This document shows, piece after piece, positions 1-6,361 of a DNA stretch of 6,750 bases. The stretch covers positions 1 to 6,750 of the forward strand of contig DYIG01000031.1 of assembly GCA_020723725.1 (NCBI GenBank), in the 5' to 3' direction. This stretch comes from Thermaerobacter marianensis (GTDB taxonomy: Bacteria > Bacillota > Sulfobacillia > DYIH01 > DYIG01). The notes below the pieces were generated by a model. That model ran no database searches. It saw nothing but the letters and a program-made list of their open reading frames with translations, and had not been told where the DNA came from. The stretch's first letter is position 1. Each line of letters begins with the position of its first letter. The translations under genes and the position numbers were made by a program.

Positions 1-453
1 TATGCCTCATTTAAAGGCGAGCAACTCGTATTGCTGAAACCCATGACGTATATGAATTCAAGTGGTCTGGCGGTTAACGCCGTACGAAAGCGTTTATCTA
101 TTCCGGTGGAAAAAATTGTGGTGATATGTGATGATATGGATATCCCTTTCGGGACCATCAGGATCAGGCCCCGTGGGGGGGCGGGTGGACACCGCGGTTT
201 AATGTCCATAAACAAAGAAATGGGTACTGAGGATTACCCCAGGATCAGGGTGGGAATCGGTAGGCCCCCAGAAGGAAGAAATCCTGCGGATTACGTACTG
301 GAACCGTTCAGCAAGAGAGAAGTCGAGATGATTGATTGTATCCTTTCAAGGGTATGCGACTCCCTGGGGGTTTTGTTGAGGGAAGGCTGTGAGGCTGCTA
401 TGAACAGGTTTAACGGTATATCGGTCATAGATAAGGATACAAATTGTTCGTAG
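1..453 (+). CDS. pth: Peptidyl-tRNA hydrolase (Pth), 5'-truncated by the window edge
   Basis: Pth cleaves the ester bond of peptidyl-tRNAs released by stalled ribosomes, which recycles the tRNA in the cytosol. The frame is open from base 1; 150 residues are visible and about 50 N-terminal ones are missing (a full protein would be near 199 residues, normal for the family), including the part that carries the catalytic His20 (E. coli numbering). The TTG at 31 is an internal Leu, not a start, because clear Pth sequence runs on either side of it. Visible signatures are KPMTYMNSSG (visible residues 13-22; Asn19 matches E. coli Asn68), DDMDIPFG (44-51; Asp44 matches the essential Asp93), the glycine-rich GGAGGHRGL (59-67) and RVGIGRP. 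The residue that matches E. coli Asn114 is Arg65 here. The C-terminal helix region ending in AAMNRFNG is typical. The stop is TAG at 451; mfd follows after 10 bases, as in many Firmicutes. In B. subtilis this gene is also called spoVC. Confidence 0.97.
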   Translation, partial: YASFKGEQLVLLKPMTYMNSSGLAVNAVRKRLSIPVEKIVVICDDMDIPFGTIRIRPRGGAGGHRGLMSINKEMGTEDYPRIRVGIGRPPEGRNPADYVLEPFSKREVEMIDCILSRVCDSLGVLLREGCEAAMNRFNGISVIDKDTNCS

Positions 454-458
454 GGGAG
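452..458 (+). promoter_or_regulatory. Shine-Dalgarno site of mfd, overlapping the pth stop codon
   Basis: AGGGGAG ends 5 bases before the TTG at 464 and its first two bases are part of the pth TAG stop. It decides the choice of TTG as the mfd start: no ATG occurs in frame near the conserved N-terminus. The overlap suggests that ribosomes ending on pth can feed mfd translation (inference). Confidence 0.75.
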
Positions 459-463
459 TTTAC

Positions 464-3400
464 TTGCCTAGTTTGTTACACGGGACTGTGTTCAAAGACC
501 TGTGGCAGGGTCTGCCGCAATACAGGACACTTGTTGACGGCTTGCGGAAGGGGCATGGCGAGCAGGCCTTCTTCGGTTTGCAACCGGGGCAGGTGGCCTA
601 CCTCCTTGGGAGTCTGTTTTTAGATTTAAAGCGTCCTGTGATCGTCGTCACCACTGGTTTCCGTGAGGCTTTATCCTTTGCGGCGGAGATTTCCGGTTGG
701 ATCGGTGGCGAAGAAGTGCATTATTTCCCCCCGCAAGAGGTTGTCCCCTATAGCGTCATAGCCCGCAGCCCCGAAGTGGCAGGGCAACGTTTAAAGGCGC
801 TCACAAGCATAACGATGGGGAAGAGTGCGGTAGTGGTCACCCCTGTACAGGCCCTGTTGCGCCCCCTTCCGCCTAGAAAGGTTTTCTCTAGCCTGATCCA
901 GGAGTTTGCCATAGGCGATACGATGTCTCTGGAAAATGCGGTCGACCTGCTCATAAGGGGGGGCTATGAACGCGTTGACAGTGTTGAGGGTCCGGGGCAC
1001 TTTGCTGTCCGAGGGGGTATCCTGGACGTTTTCCCCCTGACAGAAGAGCAACCCCTGCGCATCGAGTGGTTCGGGGACGAGATCGAATCCATTCGCTTGT
1101 TTAACCGGACAACCCAGAGGTCCGAAAAAGGGCTCGATTACGTTGTGATCCCGCCCGCCCGGGAAACAGTGAGGCAGAGTGAAGCCGACTCAGAAACAAG
1201 GGAGGTTATCCTTCGCGAGGCGGAGGAGACGGCGTTACGTTTGCGTTCCATAGGAAAATCCAAGGATGCGGACACCCTACTTGAGCGGGTGCAGAATCAC
1301 CTTGCGTCAATGACCCCCGCCCAGTGGGAGCTCTATGCCCCGTATCTGTATCAGGGCGCAACAATCTTTGATTACTTCCCTGTTTCCCCTGTAACGATCC
1401 TCATGGAGAGTAAACGTTTGGAGGATGCCCTTAATGGGGCAGAACTTCAGTGGAGGGAGAGAACAGTCAACCTGCTGGAGTCAGGGCGCTTGCTTCCCAG
1501 CCAGCGGGGCTTGCTGCTGTCTTCCGAAGCGATTCAAAGGGTTATCAAGAGGCAACAAACGATTTATATGTCCTTATTGCCCCAGATGCCGACGGGCGCC
1601 TCGCCCAGGGCCACCCTTTCCCTTTCGGGCAAACCCGTACCGTCTTTTCAGGGGCAGTGGAACCTTTTTGTGGAAGAGTTGAACTCCTGGTTGCGTCAAG
1701 GGTATGGATGCCTCCTGGTCTGTACGACGGATGAAAGGGCGGCCAGGATATCGTCCGGCCTGGAGGAGGCGGGGATTGAGGCGCCAAGGGTAGAAGGTCT
1801 GCCCCAACCGGGCAGGGTTGCCGTGATAACGGGGCAGCTGGCCAGCGGGTTTATCTTTCCCGCAATACGTTTGGCTGTTGTCACTGAGGATAGGTTGTTC
1901 GGGAGCAGAAAACGGGCGACCGTTAAGGAAAAAGGACACGAAGGCCAGCCCCTTGCCAGCTATGCCGACCTGAAAGTCGGTGATTACGTGGTCCATGTTC
2001 ATCATGGCATTGGACGCTATCTTGGTGTCAAGACCCTGGAAGTACAGGGAACCCACCGGGATTACCTGTATCTCCAGTATTCAGGCGAGGATCGCCTGTA
2101 CGTACCGGTGGAGCAGATAAACCTTATTCAGAAATACGTTGGTGGAGAAACGGGTCAGATAAAGCTCTATAAGCTGGGCGGCAATGAATGGTCGCGCGTT
2201 AAGGAACGGGTCAAGGAATCAGTCCGCAAGATGGCGGAAGAATTGCTACGCTTGTATGCAGCCCGTCAGGCCCTTCAGGGGCATGCTTTCCCGGAAGATA
2301 CAGTGTGGCAGAAACAGTTTGAAGATGCCTTTCCGTATGAGGAAACCGCCGACCAACTAAAGTCCATAGAGGAGATAAAGCGGGACATGGAGCGGCCTCA
2401 ACCCATGGACAGACTCCTTTGCGGGGACGTCGGTTTCGGGAAGACGGAGGTTGCCATGCGTGCTGCTTTCAAGGCCGTCTCGGATGGGAAGCAGGTCGCC
2501 GTTCTCGTTCCTACGACCATACTTGCCCAGCAACACCTTGTTACGTTCCGGGAACGCTTCGAGGGGTTCCCGGTTAACATCGATATGCTCAGCAGGTTCC
2601 GGACCAAAAAGGAACAGGAAGCCGTCATAACCGCTCTTCGCCGGGGGGACATAGACATCGTTATCGGCACCCACAGGTTGCTGGCGGGTGATGTGAACTT
2701 CAAGGACCTTGGCTTGCTGGTGGTGGATGAGGAGCATCGGTTTGGGGTTGCCCACAAGGAGACTCTGAAACGCCTTCGCTCCACGGTGGATGTGCTGACC
2801 ATGACTGCGACCCCCATTCCCAGAACCCTGCACATGGCCATGACTGGCCTGAGGGATATGAGCGTTATATCGACCCCGCCGGAAAACCGCTTGCCTATCG
2901 AGACTTACGTGGTTGAATACGACGAGGAGCTCGTTGCTGAGGCGATCAGGCAGGAACTGTCCCGTGGTGGTCAGCTTTTCTTTGTCCACAACAGGGTCAA
3001 AGGTATCCATCGTGTTGCTCAGCGTCTGCAGGAGCTGGTCCCCGACGCGAGGATTGCGGTTGGGCACGGCCAGATGCAGGAGGAGGAATTGGAGAGGATA
3101 ATGCTGGACTTCCTTGAAGGGAGGCAGGATATCCTCGTCAGCACCAGCATCATTGAGTCCGGGTTGGATATCCCCAACGCCAACACGCTGATAGTCGACG
3201 AAAGCGACCGTTTGGGTTTGGCCCAACTCTACCAGATAAGGGGGCGAGTCGGCCGATCCAACCGGCTGGCCTATGCCTATTTCACTTACCGTCGTGAAAA
3301 GATCCTGGGTGAAGTGGCCCAGAAAAGGCTCGAGGCGATTAAGGATTTCACTGAATTGGGGTCAGGGTTTAAGATCGCGTTGCGCGATTTGGAGATCAGG

Positions 3401-4012
3401 GGTGCGGGGAATATCCTCGGTCCGGAGCAACACGGGTTTATTATCTCGGTTGGTTTTGACCTGTATTGTCAGCTGATTGACGAAGCCGTCAGGGAGCTGA
3501 AAGGGGAGAAATCCGTTCCTCAAACAGAGCCCTCCATTGAGCTCCTGGCGGATGCCTATCTGGACGATTCATACGTGCCGGATGTTCGCGCCAAGATTGA
3601 GCTGTATAAGAAGGTCAATGCCTCGCGTACTCTGGAATCGGTCGCCTCCATACGCGCCGAGATGCAGGATAGGTTCGGCAAGATCCCGGAAGCAGCGGAG
3701 AATCTCTTGCGGCTGGCCACGATCCGGATCCTGGCCGCTGAGATGGGCGTGCTTTCCATTGTCCAGGAGAAAGAGCAGGTTCGCCTTGTTTTCGCCACTT
3801 ACCTTAAGGAGCTGCTAAAATCCTTTGAACCATTGCGTGCAAAGTATGACCGCAGGCTTCAGATCCAGGTTACCCCACGGCCAATCCTTCGCTTCCGGAT
3901 AAAGGGGAACGTCCTTGTCGATGTCCTTGAATTATTGGAAGCCGTTTCGGGTATTCCTCAGATCAAGGAATGGTTGTCCAATACATCTGCGGTGGCTACC
4001 GAGCTTAAATGA
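464..4012 (+). CDS. mfd: Transcription-repair coupling factor Mfd (TRCF), full length
   Basis: Mfd is a DNA translocase that removes RNA polymerase stalled at DNA lesions and recruits UvrA, which starts transcription-coupled nucleotide excision repair. The 1182-residue product matches the usual family length (about 1150-1180). Domains in order (rough limits): a UvrB-like N-terminal module (1-350) with a degenerate, probably non-ATP-binding P-loop region near residues 35-50 and the conserved GYERVD and GGILDVFP segments; a linker domain; the CarD-like RNA polymerase interaction domain (about 500-560, starting LKVGDYVVH at 503); the RecG-like translocase with Walker A GDVGFGKT (654-661, Lys660), DEEH (755-758), TATPIPRT (781-788), STSIIESGLDIP (893-904) and QIRGRVGR (924-931); the TRG motif region beginning RLEAI at 955; and a C-terminal TRCF domain (about 1020-1165). 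All motor motifs are intact. The start is TTG with a well-placed Shine-Dalgarno. There is no terminator-like hairpin after the TGA, so read-through into spoVT is possible. Confidence 0.99.
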   Translation: MPSLLHGTVFKDLWQGLPQYRTLVDGLRKGHGEQAFFGLQPGQVAYLLGSLFLDLKRPVIVVTTGFREALSFAAEISGWIGGEEVHYFPPQEVVPYSVIARSPEVAGQRLKALTSITMGKSAVVVTPVQALLRPLPPRKVFSSLIQEFAIGDTMSLENAVDLLIRGGYERVDSVEGPGHFAVRGGILDVFPLTEEQPLRIEWFGDEIESIRLFNRTTQRSEKGLDYVVIPPARETVRQSEADSETREVILREAEETALRLRSIGKSKDADTLLERVQNHLASMTPAQWELYAPYLYQGATIFDYFPVSPVTILMESKRLEDALNGAELQWRERTVNLLESGRLLPSQRGLLLSSEAIQRVIKRQQTIYMSLLPQMPTGASPRATLSLSGKPVPSFQGQWNLFVEELNSWLRQGYGCLLVCTTDERAARISSGLEEAGIEAPRVEGLPQPGRVAVITGQLASGFIFPAIRLAVVTEDRLFGSRKRATVKEKGHEGQPLASYADLKVGDYVVHVHHGIGRYLGVKTLEVQGTHRDYLYLQYSGEDRLYVPVEQINLIQKYVGGETGQIKLYKLGGNEWSRVKERVKESVRKMAEELLRLYAARQALQGHAFPEDTVWQKQFEDAFPYEETADQLKSIEEIKRDMERPQPMDRLLCGDVGFGKTEVAMRAAFKAVSDGKQVAVLVPTTILAQQHLVTFRERFEGFPVNIDMLSRFRTKKEQEAVITALRRGDIDIVIGTHRLLAGDVNFKDLGLLVVDEEHRFGVAHKETLKRLRSTVDVLTMTATPIPRTLHMAMTGLRDMSVISTPPENRLPIETYVVEYDEELVAEAIRQELSRGGQLFFVHNRVKGIHRVAQRLQELVPDARIAVGHGQMQEEELERIMLDFLEGRQDILVSTSIIESGLDIPNANTLIVDESDRLGLAQLYQIRGRVGRSNRLAYAYFTYRREKILGEVAQKRLEAIKDFTELGSGFKIALRDLEIRGAGNILGPEQHGFIISVGFDLYCQLIDEAVRELKGEKSVPQTEPSIELLADAYLDDSYVPDVRAKIELYKKVNASRTLESVASIRAEMQDRFGKIPEAAENLLRLATIRILAAEMGVLSIVQEKEQVRLVFATYLKELLKSFEPLRAKYDRRLQIQVTPRPILRFRIKGNVLVDVLELLEAVSGIPQIKEWLSNTSAVATELK

Positions 4013-4039
4013 ATAAGAATACCAGCAAAGTATAGACTA
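4010..4039 (+). promoter_or_regulatory. Candidate sigma-G promoter of spoVT
   Basis: A TGAATA (4010-4015) is followed after 17 bases by TAGACTA (4033-4039). Compared with the forespore sigma-G consensus (about TGAATA, 17-18 bases, CATACTA) the -35 box is a full match and the -10 box matches at 5 of 7 positions. Transcription would start near 4046, which leaves a leader of roughly 27 bases that holds the spoVT Shine-Dalgarno. spoVT of B. subtilis is known to be transcribed by sigma-G, which supports the call. The -35 box begins with the TGA stop codon of mfd. Assignment is by eye; sigma-F recognises related sequences and cannot be excluded. Confidence 0.55.
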
Positions 4040-4060
4040 GACATAGCTGAAATGACTGAG

Positions 4061-4065
4061 GGAGG
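4061..4065 (+). promoter_or_regulatory. Shine-Dalgarno site that fixes the spoVT start
   Basis: GGAGG lies 7 bases before the ATG at 4073. An in-frame ATG at 4052 would add seven residues (MTEGGTG), but this GGAGG would then be inside the coding region and the upstream ATG has no ribosome site of its own. The downstream ATG also gives exactly the conserved SpoVT N-terminus. Confidence 0.85.
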
Positions 4066-4072
4066 AACCGGG

Positions 4073-4636
4073 ATGAAAGCGACGGGTATAGTCCGGCGGA
4101 TAGACGATCTTGGCCGGGTTGTTATTCCGAAGGAAATTCGCCGAACCCTGAGGATCCGGGAGGGCGACCCGCTTGAGATATTTGTTGACCGCGACGGGGA
4201 GGTAATTCTGAAAAAATACTCCCCTATCGGGGAGCTGGGGGATTATGCAAAGGAGTACAGCGAATCCCTGCATGAAACAGCGGGACATGTTGCTCTTATA
4301 GCAGACAGGGACGTTATCATCGCTGTTTCAGGGGCGCCCAAAAAAGAGTTTATGGACAAGAGGGTTGGTGGAGTGGTGGAACGCGCCATGAGCAACCGTC
4401 AGCCAATCCTGGTCGCCAATGCCAGGGAGAACCGCGGGGCAGGCGGCTCCCTCCTTGCTGAGGATGAAGAGGACTCCAAATTCTCGACTTATGTTGTGGC
4501 GCCGATCATTTCCCATGGTGACCCGGTTGGCGCTGTTGCCCTTTGTTCGAAGGAGCCGGGTGTAACGATGGGAGAGGTCGAGGCCAAATTGACCTCTACC
4601 GCAGCTATCTTCCTGGCCCGCCAGATGGAGCAATAG
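4073..4636 (+). CDS. spoVT: Stage V sporulation protein T (SpoVT), AbrB-type regulator
   Basis: SpoVT is a DNA-binding regulator made in the forespore; it activates some sigma-G-dependent genes and represses others, and affects spore coat, cortex and germination properties (known from B. subtilis). The 187-residue product starts MKATGIVRRIDDLGRV and holds an AbrB swapped-hairpin DNA-binding domain in residues 1 to about 52, ending KKYSPI, which from memory is almost the same as in B. subtilis. A GAF-like domain follows (about 56-187) with HVALIADRDVIIAVSG, GDPVGAVAL and the typical C-terminal end ARQMEQ. It is about nine residues longer than the 178-residue B. subtilis protein; the extra length seems to lie mainly in the acidic loop around residues 120-142 (GAGGSLLAEDEED). 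The full GAF domain separates it from the shorter AbrB and Abh. It has its own candidate sigma-G promoter and terminator and so can be a single-gene unit. Confidence 0.98.
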   Translation: MKATGIVRRIDDLGRVVIPKEIRRTLRIREGDPLEIFVDRDGEVILKKYSPIGELGDYAKEYSESLHETAGHVALIADRDVIIAVSGAPKKEFMDKRVGGVVERAMSNRQPILVANARENRGAGGSLLAEDEEDSKFSTYVVAPIISHGDPVGAVALCSKEPGVTMGEVEAKLTSTAAIFLARQMEQ

Positions 4637-4677
4637 CGCCGACTTCCAAACCAGCCGGACTCAGAAATGATATCAGG

Positions 4678-4714
4678 GGCGTAACCTCTTAAAGGATAGA
4701 GGTTTCGCCTTTTT
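4678..4714 (+). terminator. Intrinsic terminator after spoVT
   Basis: The stem is GGCG (4678-4681) plus AACCTCT (4683-4689) pairing with AGAGGTT (4698-4704) plus CGCC (4706-4709): 11 base pairs with one T-T mismatch at 4682/4705 and an 8-base loop. Five T follow at 4710-4714. A short GGGGCG/CGCCTTT extension with G-T pairs could lengthen the stem at its base. It lies 41 bases after the spoVT stop and would end both the spoVT transcript and any read-through from mfd. Confidence 0.9.
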
Positions 4715-4718
4715 GATT

Positions 4719-4724
4719 TATAAT
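4719..4724 (+). promoter_or_regulatory. Possible -10 box for yabM
   Basis: A TATAAT hexamer sits 5 bases after the T-run of the spoVT terminator and 26 bases before the yabM ATG, in the only AT-rich spot of the gap. Since the terminator isolates yabM from spoVT, a promoter is expected here. No good -35 match to TTGACA is seen 16-18 bases upstream (that stretch is terminator stem), and no clear sigma-E or sigma-K pattern either, so this is only a candidate. Confidence 0.35.
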
Positions 4725-4737
4725 ATGAAGGCGTTGG

Positions 4738-4746
4738 AAAGGGTGG
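4738..4746 (+). promoter_or_regulatory. Shine-Dalgarno site of yabM
   Basis: AAAGGGTGG ends 4 bases before the ATG at 4751 (the AAAGGG part is 7 bases away). It is an imperfect match but correctly placed and supports the ATG start, after which the protein begins with the typical positively charged lead-in to membrane segment 1. Confidence 0.6.
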
Positions 4747-4750
4747 CCAA

Positions 4751-6361
4751 ATGTCCCGTAACTCGTTTATAAAAGGGGCCTTCATACTAGCGCTGGGCAG
4801 CCTCATTAGCCGCGGGCTGGGCGCCGTATATCGGATTTTCTTGCCTTATGTGATGGGTGGCGGTACCCAGGCTGTTATAGGAATCGGCCTGTTTAATTAC
4901 GCTTACCCTCTTTACATAGCCCTTCTGGGGGTCTCGGCAACCGGGATACCTTCCGCTCTGGCTAAACTGGTCGCGGAGAATCAGGCCAAGGGGAATGCTC
5001 AGGGGGTTAAATCCATTTTCCGTTTTTCCCTTTGGATCCTTGGTATCGTAGGGTTTATTCTCAGCGTGGCGCTTTTTCTTGTTGCGCCCTACTATTCTTC
5101 CACGATTCTGAAGGATGAGAGGGCTGTATGGAGCATACAGGCCATTGCCCCCGCCATCTTCCTGGTCTCCGTGATGTCAGCTTATCGGGGGTACTTCCAA
5201 GGCCTGCAGAACATGGTTCCGCACGCGGTTTCACAGGTGGTTGAACAGGTTGCCCGTATAGGCCCCATGTTCATTCTTGCCTGGCTCCTGCTTCCGTATG
5301 GAGTTGAATATTCGGCGGCGGGTGCAACTTTTGGCGCCGTTACCGGGGCGGTTGTAGGCCTTGCTTATCTTATCTATGTCTATTACCGTTACCCCATCCC
5401 GGTAAAGGTCGCTTCAGGCCACAAAACCCAGGATGGTTTGAGTTTTACCGGCATATTCAAGGACCTGATGGCCCTAGCGATACCGATCTCACTGGTCGGC
5501 GTGATAATGCCGCTGATGAACATGATTGACTCAGTTATCGTGCCGGCCCAGCTACACGCGATTGGCTTCGATACCGATGGCGCAACCGCTTTATACGGTA
5601 TCCTTACGGGTATAGCCATGCCGTTTATAGTGGCTCCGACGGTTATAACTACAGCCCTGGCTACCAGCCTCATTCCTTCGATATCAGAGGCGCTTGCCAC
5701 CGGTGACCGTGAACTTGTCATCAGGCGAGCGGAAACCGGGACGAGGATGACAATAATGTTGGTGCTCCCGGCGGCGATGGGCCTTCTCTCACTGGCCAAG
5801 GAGATCCCGGTGATGTTTTACGGCTTGCCGGAAGCCGGCTTGCCCCTGGCCGTGTTGTCTCTGGGCGCCCTGTTCCTCGGTCTCCAGCAGACCTCATCCT
5901 CCATCCTCCAGGGAATGGGTCTACCGGGAATCCCCATGAAGAATCTACTTGTTGGGTCTGCCTTCAAACTGGTGCTCACCTGGTTTTTGACCGCGGTGCC
6001 TTTGCTCAATATTAACGGCGCTGCGGCGGCTACCTCGTTGGCATTCCTGATAACCGCATGGCTTAATCACGTGTCTTTGGACAGAAGGCTTAACAACAGG
6101 ACAAAATGGGCTGAAATTGTCGGCAGACCCCTTCTGGCATCCCTTATTATGTTAGTGGTGGTTCGTTTACTGGTAACCGCCGGGACTGGTGTAGTGGGAC
6201 TAAAAATACTTGTTCTCGCGGCAATAGCGCTGGGGGCACTAACGTACGGCTTCACCCTCCTCATTACAGGCGGAATCACGCGGAGGGATGTGGACCTAAT
6301 ACCCGTGTTCGGACGGCGCGCGGGTAACTACCTTGAAAGGCTTCGCCTTTTGAGAAAGTGA
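4751..6361 (+). CDS. yabM: Polysaccharide/lipid-intermediate flippase, SpoVB/YabM type (MOP superfamily)
   Basis: A 536-residue, very hydrophobic membrane protein of the polysaccharide biosynthesis (Polysacc_synt) family in the MOP flippase superfamily. About 14 membrane segments can be read, roughly at residues 7-29, 41-63, 87-110, 122-140, 160-183, 188-210, 236-260, 280-305, 331-350, 360-380, 395-415, 418-440, 457-476 and 482-505. Family marks are SRGLGAVYRI in segment 1 (Arg21, Arg28; MurJ has functional arginines in the matching stretch), GVSATGIPSALAKLVAE, the YRGYFQGLQNM loop and NMIDSVIVP (Asn257, Asp260). Relatives move lipid-linked sugars across the membrane: MurJ flips lipid II, and SpoVB is needed for spore cortex. 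The substrate of YabM itself is not established. The position between spoVT and mazG points to yabM rather than spoVB or ytgP/murJ, and the length is close to that of B. subtilis YabM (about 530). It follows a terminator and overlaps mazG by four bases, so it probably heads a new unit. Confidence 0.9.
   Translation: MSRNSFIKGAFILALGSLISRGLGAVYRIFLPYVMGGGTQAVIGIGLFNYAYPLYIALLGVSATGIPSALAKLVAENQAKGNAQGVKSIFRFSLWILGIVGFILSVALFLVAPYYSSTILKDERAVWSIQAIAPAIFLVSVMSAYRGYFQGLQNMVPHAVSQVVEQVARIGPMFILAWLLLPYGVEYSAAGATFGAVTGAVVGLAYLIYVYYRYPIPVKVASGHKTQDGLSFTGIFKDLMALAIPISLVGVIMPLMNMIDSVIVPAQLHAIGFDTDGATALYGILTGIAMPFIVAPTVITTALATSLIPSISEALATGDRELVIRRAETGTRMTIMLVLPAAMGLLSLAKEIPVMFYGLPEAGLPLAVLSLGALFLGLQQTSSSILQGMGLPGIPMKNLLVGSAFKLVLTWFLTAVPLLNINGAAAATSLAFLITAWLNHVSLDRRLNNRTKWAEIVGRPLLASLIMLVVVRLLVTAGTGVVGLKILVLAAIALGALTYGFTLLITGGITRRDVDLIPVFGRRAGNYLERLRLLRK
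6336..6350 (+). other. Small hairpin just before the mazG start
   Basis: AAAGGC (6336-6341) and GCCTTT (6345-6350) form a perfect 6-base-pair stem with a 3-base loop, inside the last codons of yabM and 7 bases before the mazG GTG. One arm contains the AAAGG that is the nearest purine-rich element upstream of mazG. It may influence mazG translation or may be chance; the four-T run (6348-6351) is mostly within the stem, so it is a poor terminator. Confidence 0.35.

Noticed and set aside
31..33. TTG as a start codon for pth
   Set aside because: The frame is open to base 1 and the upstream residues fit Pth; the gene is cut by the window edge.
1574..2056. A 160-codon minus-strand frame and several overlapping plus-strand frames within mfd
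   Set aside because: All are shadows of the mfd frame, with no ribosome site or protein signature of their own.
2357..3226. A 289-codon open frame on the minus strand inside mfd
   Set aside because: It lies fully opposite the conserved motor domains of mfd; its sequence has no recognisable motif, and such long antisense frames are common opposite GC-rich third-position-biased genes.
4052..4072. Upstream ATG that would lengthen SpoVT by seven residues
   Set aside because: The GGAGG ribosome site lies within this extension, and the conserved SpoVT N-terminus starts at the ATG at 4073.
4013..4072. Possible terminator or small gene between mfd and spoVT
   Set aside because: No hairpin with a T-run and no open frame with a ribosome site is present; the stretch is explained by the promoter and leader of spoVT.
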